Below are positions 37,490-46,767 of a stretch of 64,000 bases of DNA, in pieces. How positions within the stretch are numbered: the stretch's first letter is position 1; each line of letters opens with the position of its first letter. Source of the DNA: Chondrocystis sp. NIES-4102 (GTDB lineage: Bacteria > Cyanobacteriota > Cyanobacteriia > Cyanobacteriales > Xenococcaceae); assembly GCA_002368355.1 (NCBI GenBank), contig AP018281.1, positions 4,092,001 through 4,156,000 of the forward strand. The letters are read 5' to 3'. Made by a program: the position numbers and the translations under genes. The notes beneath the pieces were generated by a model. The model worked only from the letters and a program-made list of their open reading frames with translations, was not told where the DNA came from and searched no databases.

Positions 37490-38216
37490 GTTCTACCTCC
37501 TCTGTTGCTGCTGATTCTATTGCAGGTAATGGCATACCCATTGATTCTGCTAATTCTTTGGGTGGTGCTTGACGAGTAGGTGATTGAACATATTGACCAG
37601 TTAGTATTGGTTGCACCGCTTTCATATTGTGAGTAGTGCTATAGTAACGGTGGGTTTGTTCTAAAACGTTAGCTCGCTCTTGCAAAGACTCGTTAGAAAC
37701 TTTTTTGCGTAATTTAATGATGGCATCAAAGATAGCTTCAGGGCGAGGGGGGCAACCTGGGATATAAACATCAACAGGAATAAGTTTATCTACACCTCTT
37801 ACTGCTGTAGTTGAATCACTACTAAACATTCCGCCAGTAATTGTGCAAGCACCCATAGCAATTACATATTTAGGTTCGGGCATCTCTTCATAAAGACGAA
37901 CCAAAGCAGGGGCCATCTTCATAGTGATCGTACCTGCGGTAATAATTAGATCCGCCTGACGAGGACTTGAACGGGGTACTAAGCCGTAACGGTCGAAATC
38001 AAATCTTGACCCAATTAAAGCTGCAAATTCTATAAAACAGCAGGCTGTACCATACAACATGGGCCACAAACTAGATAATTTTGCCCAGTTATAAAGGTCA
38101 TCTACCGTGGTTAAAATGACATTTTCCGATAAATCCTGAGTGACGCTACCAGGATTAATGGGGTTAAGTATTTTTTCCGTTTGTTGTTGTTCAAATGTTG
38201 ACGAATTCATGACCAT
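37473..38216 (-). CDS. ndhK: NAD(P)H-quinone oxidoreductase subunit K
   Basis: About 247 residues. The N2 iron-sulphur cluster ligands are seen in [23 protein letters not shown] and [11 protein letters not shown] chose ATG 38216, with AAAGGAG 7 bases upstream; another ATG at 38210 overlaps the ndhC stop as ATGA. The C-terminal 40 residues (Pro/Glu-rich) are typical of cyanobacterial NdhK. Binds the [4Fe-4S] centre that hands electrons to plastoquinone. Confidence 0.96.
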   Translation of the reverse strand: MVMNSSTFEQQQTEKILNPINPGSVTQDLSENVILTTVDDLYNWAKLSSLWPMLYGTACCFIEFAALIGSRFDFDRYGLVPRSSPRQADLIITAGTITMKMAPALVRLYEEMPEPKYVIAMGACTITGGMFSSDSTTAVRGVDKLIPVDVYIPGCPPRPEAIFDAIIKLRKKVSNESLQERANVLEQTHRYYSTTHNMKAVQPILTGQYVQSPTRQAPPKELAESMGMPLPAIESAATEEVERGPRN

Positions 38217-38569
38217 TCTAAAGCTCCTTTTCTCCACGCATATACTAAAGCAACAACCAAAATTGCAATAAAGATTAGGGCTTCTACAAACGCTAGCAAT
38301 CCTAAACGACTGAAAGCTACTGCCCAAGGATATAAAAATACTGTCTCGACATCAAAGACAACGAAAACCAAAGCAAACATATAATAGCGGATGTTAAACT
38401 GAATCCAAGCTCCACCAATAGGCTCCATCCCAGATTCATAGGTTGTTTGCCGTTCTGGACCACCGTTACTAGGTCTTAAAAGTTTAGAGGCAGTTAAGGC
38501 TAAAGCTGGGACTGCACTACAGATTAATAAGAAACCTAGGAAATATTCATAACCATTTAGAACAAACAA
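38207..38569 (-). CDS. ndhC: NAD(P)H-quinone oxidoreductase subunit 3
   Basis: 120 residues with three membrane helices. [30 protein letters not shown] is the conserved loop (read in two parts: [13 protein letters not shown] and [20 protein letters not shown]), followed by [13 protein letters not shown]. First gene of ndhCKJ; its stop TGA overlaps the ndhK start region. Start ATG reads [15 protein letters not shown]. Confidence 0.97.
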   Translation of the reverse strand: MFVLNGYEYFLGFLLICSAVPALALTASKLLRPSNGGPERQTTYESGMEPIGGAWIQFNIRYYMFALVFVVFDVETVFLYPWAVAFSRLGLLAFVEALIFIAILVVALVYAWRKGALEWS

Positions 38570-38712
38570 TTTTATCTTTCACTCCTAGTGTGGATTGTGT
38601 ACGTTTTGCTATATTTATTAACTTTGTCTCAATTGTAATGGAATTTGCAGGTTTAATTAAGTAAAATAACGATGAGGTTTGTCTATAAATGTGATAGATT
38701 ATGCGCTAATAA

Positions 38713-40020
38713 CTAATTGCCATAGCTAATGCGATAAATACGACCATTGCCATCTTCAGCCAGGAGAAGACTACCATCAGGCAAAACCAGAAGACCAACA
38801 GGACGCGCAAAAGCACTGGGCCCATCGGGATTAGTTAAAAATCCTGTTAAGAAATCTTCGTAATATCCCAATGGTTGGTTATCTTTATCGAAGGGAATAA
38901 AGACAATTTTATAACCTGTACCGCGATCGCGATTCCAAGATCCCCGAAAGGCTACAAATGCACCATTATGATATTTACTGGGAAATTTTTGTTGATCGTA
39001 AAATTGCACTCCTAAAGCAGCAGAATGGGCTTGAAATAAGACATCTGGGGTCAAAGTTTTAGCAGCTAGATCTGGTTGTGTACTTTGCTCACCCAGCAGA
39101 TGACGAGGATCTAAGAGGTTAGGAGCAAGATAGGCATAGGGCCAACCATAAAAACCGCCTTGTTTGACCTGGGTAAAATAATCTGGAACTAAATCATCTC
39201 CTAGCTGATCCCTTTCGTTGACTGTAGTATATAATTTGCCTGTGACTGGGTGAAAATCTAAGCCCACAGGGTTACGTAACCCGTAAGCATAGGTAGAACG
39301 TTGTGAACCATCTAAATTCATTACCTGGATAGAAGCGCGGGGTAACTCTTCAGTATCAGCATTGGATTTAGATCCTATAGAAACGTAGAGCTTTTGACCA
39401 TCGGGAGAGGTAACGATATTACGTGTCCAATGTTGATTATAGCCACCTGGGGTTAATTGGGTGATCTTCTCCCCTGCACCATCAAGTTTTAATTGTCCTG
39501 ACTGATAGTTGTAGCGTAGTACTTCCCCTGTATTAGCAACATAAAAAGATCCCTGAGAAAAAGTCATCCCTAAAGGCTGATCCAAACCGTTAGAGCGATC
39601 GCCAAATATTTGTCTATTTTCTGCTACTCCATCTTGGTTTTTATCTTGCAGTAAATTAATTTTATTTTGTTTAGATTGAACGGCTAATACATCACCTTCT
39701 GGAGTTAATGTTAGCCATCGAACATTGGGTAAATTATCGGCAAAAACATTCACTTTAAACCCTTCGGGAACATTTAAGACGGGGTTAGCAGGTACAGATA
39801 TCACTTTAGGAGGCTTACTTGCAGACTCTGTGGCGTAAGGTGCTGGTAAATCAGCCAGGGTAATTTTAATTGGGGTGGAGGTTAAAGGTTGGGTGAGGAT
39901 CTGATTAGGTGTAGTCTGAGGGTTAGAACTGACAGTGGTTGCTGAAGGTGTAGAATTACAGCTAGTTATTAAACTCATTAATCCCAGCCAGCTAAATATT
40001 ATTTTCCAATTAGTTAACAT
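38713..40020 (-). CDS. Lipoprotein of the glucose/sorbosone dehydrogenase (PQQ beta-propeller) family
   Basis: 435 residues. Signal peptide with lipobox ITSC (Cys about 21), then a Ser/Thr-rich linker, then a six-bladed propeller: GFKVNVFADNLPNVRWLTLT, GLDQPLGMTF, YGLRNPVGLDFHPVTGKLY, GRPVGLLVLPDGSLLLAEDG-like end. Family members oxidise aldoses or sorbosone with PQQ or are non-enzymatic; cyanobacteria generally do not make PQQ, so a sugar-binding or unknown role is likely. Membrane-attached facing the periplasm. No operon partner. Confidence 0.85.
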   Translation of the reverse strand: MLTNWKIIFSWLGLMSLITSCNSTPSATTVSSNPQTTPNQILTQPLTSTPIKITLADLPAPYATESASKPPKVISVPANPVLNVPEGFKVNVFADNLPNVRWLTLTPEGDVLAVQSKQNKINLLQDKNQDGVAENRQIFGDRSNGLDQPLGMTFSQGSFYVANTGEVLRYNYQSGQLKLDGAGEKITQLTPGGYNQHWTRNIVTSPDGQKLYVSIGSKSNADTEELPRASIQVMNLDGSQRSTYAYGLRNPVGLDFHPVTGKLYTTVNERDQLGDDLVPDYFTQVKQGGFYGWPYAYLAPNLLDPRHLLGEQSTQPDLAAKTLTPDVLFQAHSAALGVQFYDQQKFPSKYHNGAFVAFRGSWNRDRGTGYKIVFIPFDKDNQPLGYYEDFLTGFLTNPDGPSAFARPVGLLVLPDGSLLLAEDGNGRIYRISYGN

Positions 40021-40314
40021 TGACTTTTAAAGGGGTATGAAGTGAGGTTATTTGCGGTTATTAAGCCATTATCTATAAACTAAGTCTTGCTTAAAAACAT
40101 TTAATATCAAACCAAGCCTATTAACATTGCTTCTTACGTTATAATTCATTACTGTTTGTAAAATTACCAGTTGAAACTAGCTATAAGTTTTGCGTCGTCG
40201 AGAAATAAAAGACTAATCTTACTCTATGCCTTTAGGATTAAAGAAAGTTAGTTAAGCTTATTTAACAGCAAGCTTGAAGCTGCAAACAGAGAATACATAT
40301 TAATTATAGTAATA

Positions 40315-42036
40315 ATGGCAGCAGATAATTCCCAAAACCAGCCTCAAGGAGGCTCAAACCTAGACGAAATTCGTGCAACTAGAATTGAAAAAGTAGCCCA
40401 GATTAAGGAATTGGGTTTAAATCCCTATGCTTATAAATGGGAGAATAGCCATAATGCTGCCCAGTTACAATCAAAATATGTAGATTTACCCGCAGGTGAA
40501 GAAATAGCCGATTCAGTGGCGATCGCAGGTAGAATTGTGGCTCGTCGTGTTTTTGGTAAGCTGGCTTTTTTTGAATTGCAAGATGAAACAGGGAAAATTC
40601 AGCTATACCTGGATAAAAAAAGAATTAATCAAACTATGTCCGACTTGGAAGGGGCATTTAATCACCTGAAAAAGTTATCGGATACTGGAGACATTTTAGG
40701 GGTAAAAGGTACTGTTAAAAGAACTGATAAAGGGGAACTTTCCATTTATGTAAGTGAGTTTGAAATTCTGACTAAATCTTTATTACCCCTGCCAGATCAA
40801 TGGTATGGTTTAACTGATACTGAAAAACGCTATCGTCAGCGTTATGTGGACTTAATTGTCAATCCTAAAGTCAGAGAGACATTTCGTGTAAGAGCCAAAA
40901 TCACTGCTGCTATACGACGCTATTTAGAGAATAAAGAGTTTTTGGAAATTGAAACCCCAGTTTTGCAAACCGAAGCTGGTGGCGCAGATGCTCGTCCATT
41001 TGTTACCTATCACAATACCTTGGAGATGGATTTATATCTCCGCATTGCTACCGAATTACACCTCAAAAGATTAATTGTCGGTGGGTTTGAACGGGTGTTT
41101 GAACTTGGTAGAATCTTTCGTAATGAAGGGGTATCAACTCGTCATAATCCTGAATTTACTTCCATCGAAGTTTATCAGGCATATGCAGACTATCACGATA
41201 TGATGGCATTGACTGAGGATTTAATTAGTACCGTTGCCCAATCTGTTTTAGAGACAACTAAAATTACTTATCAAGGGCAAGAAATTGATTTAACTCCCCC
41301 TTGGCGAAGAGTCACTATGCACCAAATTGTACAGGATACTGTAGGTGTGGATTTTGCGCAGTTTACTGATTTTGATTCGGCAAAAACAGCAGCTAAAGAG
41401 GCAGGAATTAATGTACCTGCAGATTGTCAAACCATCGGTAAGTTACTGAATGAGGCTTTCGAGCAAAAAGTCGAGACAACCTTAATTCAACCAACTTTTA
41501 TTACAGATTATCCTGTAGAAATATCCCCCTTAGCCAAACCTCACCGAGATAAGCCAGGCTTAGTAGAAAGGTTTGAATTATTCATCGTTGGCAGAGAAAC
41601 CGCTAATAGTTTTTCCGAGTTAACTGATCCAATAGATCAAAGATCTAGATTAGAAGCACAAGCAGCCAAGAAAGCAGCAGGGGATTTAGAAGCCCAAGAC
41701 ATCGATGAGGACTTTTTAGCAGCTTTAGAATATGGAATGCCTCCCACTGGTGGTTTGGGTATTGGTATAGATCGTTTGGTGATGGTTTTAACTGATTCCC
41801 CTAGTATCCGTGACGTAATTGCTTTCCCTCTATTAAAAAGCAATAGCACTGTAATTAAAGAGTTTGATTATGATGAGACTCGTCAAATACTGCAAATTAG
41901 ATTTGCTAGCGGTAGTATCTATAATTATGCCGATGTACCTCCCACTATTTATCAAGAATTAAAATCAACTAGTTCAGTTGGTCAATATTTTAATTCCCAT
42001 ATTAAGGATAAATTCGGTTTTGATCGCCAGGTTTAA
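40315..42036 (+). CDS. lysS: Lysyl-tRNA synthetase with C-terminal KTSC domain
   Basis: 573 residues, about 60 longer than most bacterial LysS. An OB-fold tRNA-binding domain ([20 protein letters not shown]) precedes the class II core: motif 2 [20 protein letters not shown] and motif 3 [14 protein letters not shown]. After the usual end (AFPLLKS) comes a KTSC domain: [17 protein letters not shown], the YNY motif and [20 protein letters not shown] is named from such LysS tails and is thought to bind RNA. The stop is followed by a long spacer with a structured element. Confidence 0.96.
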   Translation: MAADNSQNQPQGGSNLDEIRATRIEKVAQIKELGLNPYAYKWENSHNAAQLQSKYVDLPAGEEIADSVAIAGRIVARRVFGKLAFFELQDETGKIQLYLDKKRINQTMSDLEGAFNHLKKLSDTGDILGVKGTVKRTDKGELSIYVSEFEILTKSLLPLPDQWYGLTDTEKRYRQRYVDLIVNPKVRETFRVRAKITAAIRRYLENKEFLEIETPVLQTEAGGADARPFVTYHNTLEMDLYLRIATELHLKRLIVGGFERVFELGRIFRNEGVSTRHNPEFTSIEVYQAYADYHDMMALTEDLISTVAQSVLETTKITYQGQEIDLTPPWRRVTMHQIVQDTVGVDFAQFTDFDSAKTAAKEAGINVPADCQTIGKLLNEAFEQKVETTLIQPTFITDYPVEISPLAKPHRDKPGLVERFELFIVGRETANSFSELTDPIDQRSRLEAQAAKKAAGDLEAQDIDEDFLAALEYGMPPTGGLGIGIDRLVMVLTDSPSIRDVIAFPLLKSNSTVIKEFDYDETRQILQIRFASGSIYNYADVPPTIYQELKSTSSVGQYFNSHIKDKFGFDRQV

Positions 42037-42390
42037 CTGCTTTGTCCCTCGCATCAATATTAATCTTAAATGCTTACTAATGTTTAGTTTCCTTATGCAA
42101 GACGACGTTAACTTAGTATTATTGCTTTTTACTTAAGATGGAGAATCAAATATTTTATCTGCTATGATTACTAAAAATTGCCTTGGGGATAATCTCAAAA
42201 GAATTTTCTCTTAATCCGTTTAATCCCCCTCCCAGGGATAGGCATTTTTTGTAGAGCAAAACTAAGATACTATCTCCAATGAAGTTAGAAACAAGTTTGG
42301 CTCTTTTGTATGTTTAATAACTTGTGATCAGCAAAGGACAACATTTCTAATTTTTACTAATAGACTTTTTAAGCGAGAGGACAAAAATAC
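42037..42390. other. Spacer between lysS and sodB
   Basis: About 350 bases. It contains the structured element at 42178-42250 described separately and otherwise AT-rich sequence; the sodB promoter should lie in the last 120 bases. A 16-codon open frame from 42164 overlaps the structured element but has no ribosome-binding site I can see. Confidence 0.5.
42178..42250 (+). ncRNA. Structured RNA element or complex terminator
   Basis: TGCCT (42180-42184 region) pairs with AGGCA (42240-42244), and TGGGGATAA (42184-42192) can pair with TTAATCCCC (42219-42227); a small CCC/GGG stem lies near 42229-42238. Six T follow at 42245-42250. The closed outer stem plus U-run fits a terminated small RNA or an elaborate lysS terminator. 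No known RNA family recognised. Confidence 0.4.
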
Positions 42391-42990
42391 ATGGCTTACG
42401 AATTACCATCTCTTCCATACGATTACAAGGCGTTAGAACCCTTAATTTCTCAAAGCACTTTGGAATTTCATCACGACAAACATCATGCTACTTATGTTAG
42501 TAAATATAATGATGCTGTCAAAGGTACAGATTTAGATGATAAATCCCTCGAAGAAGTCATTAAAATGACTGCGGGAGATCAAAGTAAAAGTGGACTATTC
42601 AATAATGCTGCTCAAGCATGGAATCATTCTTTTTATTGGCAATGTATGAAACCTGGTGGTGGTGGTACTCCTACAGGTGAATTGGCTGAGAAAATTGAGG
42701 CTGATTTTGGTAGCTTTGAGAAATTTGTTGAAGAGTTTAAAAATGCAGGTGCAACTCAATTTGGTAGTGGCTGGGCTTGGTTAGTATTGGATAATGGTAC
42801 TCTCAAAGTTACTAAAACTCTAAATGCGGAAAACCCTTTAACTAGTGGACAAGTTCCATTGCTAACGATGGATGTTTGGGAACACGCTTATTATCTAGAT
42901 TATCAGAATAAACGTCCTGCTTACATTGACGATTTTCTTGGTAGTTTAGTTAACTGGGATTTTGTGGCTGAAAATTTGGCTGCTGCTTAA
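42391..42990 (+). CDS. sodB: Superoxide dismutase [Fe]
   Basis: 199 residues, cytosolic. Metal ligands lie in HHDKHHATYV, WNHSFYW and DVWEHAYYLDY. The AAQAWNHSFYWQCMKPGGGG segment and GSGWAWLV are typical of the iron form; the enzyme destroys superoxide from photosynthetic and respiratory electron leakage. ATG is preceded by GCGAGAGGACAAAAATAC, giving a GAGAGGA ribosome-binding site. Single gene. Confidence 0.96.
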   Translation: MAYELPSLPYDYKALEPLISQSTLEFHHDKHHATYVSKYNDAVKGTDLDDKSLEEVIKMTAGDQSKSGLFNNAAQAWNHSFYWQCMKPGGGGTPTGELAEKIEADFGSFEKFVEEFKNAGATQFGSGWAWLVLDNGTLKVTKTLNAENPLTSGQVPLLTMDVWEHAYYLDYQNKRPAYIDDFLGSLVNWDFVAENLAAA

Positions 42991-43046
42991 GTTGAAAATT
43001 TTGTTAGTGTTTTGCACAGTTATAGAATTCATTAAGTAGTTCAAAC

Positions 43047-43095
43047 GAGGTTGTGGGGTAGTTCAATATAGCAGAGTGTTCTATGCTGCAACCTC
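43047..43095. other. Long hairpin in the sodB-parA spacer
   Basis: GAGGTTG (43047-43053) pairs with CAACCTC (43089-43095); inside, AGCAGAG-TGTT-CTATGCT forms a second imperfect stem. No T-run follows. It may be a 3'-UTR structure or small repeat; the rest of the 290-base spacer shows nothing else. Confidence 0.4.
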
Positions 43096-43280
43096 CTAAC
43101 TGCAAAAAAAAATAAATATTATAATTTTCCAGCGTTGCAGTAATTCCTATAGATGCGAACAGATGTAAAGCATAAGTAAATTTAATTTTCAAAAAAACTT
43201 TAGGAAATATTATGATTTGCACTGCTTACCTATATCTTCTGGCACACTAACGTTAACTAAGAGTGTTAGGAATTTTAAAC

Positions 43281-44195
43281 ATGGGAACTATCATCAGCAC
43301 CGTCAACATGAAAGGTGGAGTCGGTAAAACTACTCTGACTGTTAATTTAGCTACCTGTTTGGCTAAAAACCATAAAAAACGTGTACTAGTTTTAGATTTA
43401 GACTCACAAATTAGTGCTACCTTAAGTTTAATTTCACCCCATGAATTTGCTAAATTACGTAAAAAAAGACACACCTTAAGTTATCTACTTGAAAATCTAA
43501 TTAACCCTAATCCTTATAGTAAATTAGAAGTTAAAGATATCATTGTTCCTAATATTTGCGATATTAATGGTTTGGAATTGTTGCCAGGAGATATTGAATT
43601 ATATGATGAATATCAAGTCTCACAAATGCTTCACCAACAAGCATTAGAAAATAACGAACAAGAATTTCAAAGGGTTTGGGATAATTTTGAGCGGGTTTTA
43701 GTTAAACAGATTCTCGATCCTATAATTGATCAGTACGATTTTGTAATTTTAGACTGCGCCCCAGGGTACAATCTTTTAACTCGTAGTGGTATTGCTGCTA
43801 GTAATTATTATCTTCTCCCTGCTCGTCCTGAACCTTTATCGTTGGTGGGAATTCAACTTTTAGAAAGAAGAATTGCTAAATTAAGAGAAAATCATAAGCA
43901 TACTCAGCCTATAGATGTAAATCTTTTAGGAATTGTCTTTATTCTTTCTGCGGGTGGATTAATGGGTAGGTATTATAAACAGGTAATGAAAAGAGTTAAG
44001 GATGATTTTCAGCCACACCAATTGTTTGAGCAAGCAATTCCAATGGATGTTAATGTCGCTAAAGCAGTTGATTTATTTACCCCTGTATCCCTCGCTATGC
44101 CTAATTCTGCTGGATCGAAGGCATTTGTCAAGTTGAGCGAAGAATTTTTGGCAAAGGCTTTAATTAAAAAACAAGAGCTAGTCGCTGTAAATTAA
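43281..44195 (+). CDS. ParA-family ATPase
   Basis: 304 residues. Deviant Walker A KGGVGKTTLTVN (about 12-23), Walker A' VLDLDSQ and Walker B FVILDCAP are all present, so it should bind ATP and DNA as a dimer. ParA/Soj proteins position chromosomes, plasmids or protein cargo such as carboxysomes (McdA). No ParB or centromere-like repeats adjoin it, so the cargo is unknown. ATG 43281 chosen, with AGGA about 9 bases upstream; a GTG at 43263 is open too. The next gene begins close behind. Confidence 0.85.
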   Translation: MGTIISTVNMKGGVGKTTLTVNLATCLAKNHKKRVLVLDLDSQISATLSLISPHEFAKLRKKRHTLSYLLENLINPNPYSKLEVKDIIVPNICDINGLELLPGDIELYDEYQVSQMLHQQALENNEQEFQRVWDNFERVLVKQILDPIIDQYDFVILDCAPGYNLLTRSGIAASNYYLLPARPEPLSLVGIQLLERRIAKLRENHKHTQPIDVNLLGIVFILSAGGLMGRYYKQVMKRVKDDFQPHQLFEQAIPMDVNVAKAVDLFTPVSLAMPNSAGSKAFVKLSEEFLAKALIKKQELVAVN

Positions 44196-44248
44196 GAAAA
44201 CTGAACTATATTTATTGGCTTTCACAAATTCAAAATTCAGAAAAACCA

Positions 44249-46477
44249 TTGGTTGGGGATCAACTATTCATTCTCAGCCAATTGCTTCAGCATTCATGCC
44301 CAATTTTGCCTGGTTTTGTTTTAGGAAATAATTTATTTAAAGAGTTTATTAGCAGTCTGGAGAATAATTTATCTAATTGTCTAGATATTTTGGATGTGGA
44401 TGATTATCAGGCTCTTGGGACGGTTGCTAAACATAGTCGTTGGTTAATTACTCAAGCAATATTTTCTCCTCAATGGCAACAAGAGATATTGCAAGCAGTG
44501 CAACAATTAAATTGCGATCGCTTGATTTTACAACCCTATCTAACTTTTCCCTTTCGACCACAACAGCAATCTAAGAGTCTTTGGCAACCAGTTACTTGTA
44601 CTACTGATCCCCAAGCTATTACCACAGCAATTAAACAAGTTTGGTCACAATTATTTAGCGCAAGCAGTTTATTGTACTGTTATAAATTAGGATTAAGTAT
44701 TGATCAAATTGGTCTAGCGGTGTTGGTTAGACCCCTCGCTGCTGTTTATGCTTCAGGGACTATTGAACTTACTTCTGAGATAGTTAGAATTCAGGCTACT
44801 TGGGGTTTACCAACAAGTATACTTCAAGGCGATGTTGAGGCTGATCACTATCATCTAGATCGTAATTCTCAGCAAATTATTTCTAGACATTTAGGTCATA
44901 AAAACTACGCTTATCGACCACTGTCTCATCCACTTATTAATTCTTCAATTGATTGTTTAGAATCTTATATTCCTCAAGAAGCAGAATCAGAAACCTATGT
45001 TTTAGACCCCAAAGCGATCGCTCTACTATTAGAATCGACACAAACTATTCTGCAACAACAACCTCAAATCCGTTATTTTGTTTGGACTCTCCCTAAACCT
45101 TCCCATCACCCTCACTCTCTACTCAATTTTTATTTCACCCAAATAGATGAGCATTTAATTTGTGCGAGTAATTTAACAGTTAAAACAACTCAAGCTTCCT
45201 TACCTTCATCTGTAGCACCATTATTAACTGGGGTGGGTGTTTCTCCTGGGAAGGTTATGGGATTCGTAGTAATATTGGATGAACATACTTTGCCACACAG
45301 TTTACCCCCCAATTCTATCTTGGTAACTAAATCTATTCTTCCCAAACATTTACCCTTACTAGAGCAGGTAAAAGGAATTATTACGGAAACTGGCGGTATA
45401 ACTAGTCACGGAGCAATAGTTGCTAGGGAATTAAATATTCCTGCTGTGGTGCAAGTTGCCGATGCGACTCATATTCTGCAAACAGACGTTAAAGTGCTTT
45501 TGGATGGGGATGAAGGTAAAATTTATCCTGCTAATATAGGCAAAAAATTGTCTTCCCTTGATTTTTCTTTTCAGGATGTATCTAACTCAAATTATCCCCT
45601 GGCTACTAAATTAATGGTTAATCTTTCTCAACCTGCAGGTATTGCTAAAGCTCTCAATTTGCCAGTTGACGGGGTGGGGTTATTACGCTCAGATCTTTTA
45701 CTATCTAATTTGCTGGCTTCTCAATCTACCGCTCAATGGCTAAAAAAACCTTCTCGTCAGCGTTTTATAGATACTTTAACGGGTTATCTGCGTGACTTTG
45801 TTAGTGCTTTTGCCCCTCGACCAGTATTTTATCGCTCTCTTGATTGGTATGCTCAAGATCAGGTAAATCAAGTTTTTAGTAACCGTGGTACTTATAATTA
45901 TCTGCAAGATCCGACCTTATTTGATCTGGAGTTGGAAGCTTTAAGGGTGATTATTAATGAAGGGTATAGCAATCTTAAGTTGATTTTGCCTTTTATACGC
46001 AGCGTAGAAGAATTTAAATTTTGTTATCGTCGTCTAGAAACCTTTGGTTTAACTACTTATAACTCGTTTCAGGTTTGGATTATGGCAGAAGTTCCCTCGG
46101 TAATTTTTTTGTTGCCAGAATATATTAAGGCTGGAGTTCAAGGTATCGCTATTGGTACTAATGATCTAACCCAGTTATTATTAGGGGTAAGTCGTGAACA
46201 AACAGAATTTAGCGATCGCGGTTTAAATGCTAATCATCCAGCCATGCAAAGTGCGATCGCCCAGTTAGTTACAACAGCAACAGCTAACAATATAGAATGT
46301 TGTATCTGCGGTCAAGCACCAGTAATATATCCTAGTTTGATAGATAAATTAATTAGTTGGGGGATTGGTAGTATTTCTGTAGAACCAGAAGCTATTGAGC
46401 AAACTTATTTAGCGATCGCCCGTGCGGAGAGAAGATTACTTTTACAAGCAGCAGTAGGTAAAGTCAATAGTGATTAA
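44249..46477 (+). CDS. PEP-utilising enzyme (PEP synthase/PPDK-like)
   Basis: 742 residues from TTG. The phospho-His swivel domain is clear, with ETGGITSHGAIVARELNIPAVV, and the C-terminal PEP-binding barrel has GIGTNDLTQLLLGVSREQTE-type sequence and CICGQAP, as in PpsA. The N-terminal ATP-grasp part is diverged and the whole is shorter than PpsA. Upstream in frame to 44168 there is no ATG/GTG/TTG, yet YWLSQIQNSEKP just before the TTG looks like the conserved start of this cyanobacterial family, so a CTG (44201) or ATT (44210) start is possible. Close behind parA. Confidence 0.8.
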   Translation: MVGDQLFILSQLLQHSCPILPGFVLGNNLFKEFISSLENNLSNCLDILDVDDYQALGTVAKHSRWLITQAIFSPQWQQEILQAVQQLNCDRLILQPYLTFPFRPQQQSKSLWQPVTCTTDPQAITTAIKQVWSQLFSASSLLYCYKLGLSIDQIGLAVLVRPLAAVYASGTIELTSEIVRIQATWGLPTSILQGDVEADHYHLDRNSQQIISRHLGHKNYAYRPLSHPLINSSIDCLESYIPQEAESETYVLDPKAIALLLESTQTILQQQPQIRYFVWTLPKPSHHPHSLLNFYFTQIDEHLICASNLTVKTTQASLPSSVAPLLTGVGVSPGKVMGFVVILDEHTLPHSLPPNSILVTKSILPKHLPLLEQVKGIITETGGITSHGAIVARELNIPAVVQVADATHILQTDVKVLLDGDEGKIYPANIGKKLSSLDFSFQDVSNSNYPLATKLMVNLSQPAGIAKALNLPVDGVGLLRSDLLLSNLLASQSTAQWLKKPSRQRFIDTLTGYLRDFVSAFAPRPVFYRSLDWYAQDQVNQVFSNRGTYNYLQDPTLFDLELEALRVIINEGYSNLKLILPFIRSVEEFKFCYRRLETFGLTTYNSFQVWIMAEVPSVIFLLPEYIKAGVQGIAIGTNDLTQLLLGVSREQTEFSDRGLNANHPAMQSAIAQLVTTATANNIECCICGQAPVIYPSLIDKLISWGIGSISVEPEAIEQTYLAIARAERRLLLQAAVGKVNSD

Positions 46478-46532
46478 TGAGAAGTGAGGAAGGGGATAGT
46501 AGGTAAGAGTTACCAGCTAAGAAGATCAAAAG

Positions 46533-46736
46533 TTAAATATATCTACTACTAAAGCAGTTTTCCCATCCCTTATAATCTACCCAGGCAATAGCAGACTCAT
46601 CACCTTTTGCACCACTATAAAGTTCTTTAAACCAACCTGTCGGCTCATTACGATCATAAGTTTGCTCAACGAAAGCTCTCGGACGGTATTTCTGATACTG
46701 CTTTTCATCAATTCTCAGAAAAGGACTTAAACCAAA
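46533..46736 (-). pseudogene. Remnant of a methyltransferase-like gene
   Basis: An open stretch of 67 codons on the minus strand, without a standard start, reads LRIDEKQYQKYRPRAFVEQT and then NEPTGWFKELYSGAKGDESA. The PTGWFxxLYxxAxGD pattern is like the N-terminus of some class I SAM methyltransferases in cyanobacteria (from memory). It stops abruptly at CT-rich repeat DNA (46480-46530), so the rest of the gene is gone. It lies just downstream of psb32. Confidence 0.45.
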
Positions 46737-46767
46737 TTAATTAATTTCCAATTATCCATTATATAAA

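Noticed and set aside
43281-44195. Sign that the window is plasmid DNA
   Set aside because: A lone ParA among essential chromosomal genes (lysS, purA, hemL, accD) does not indicate a plasmid.
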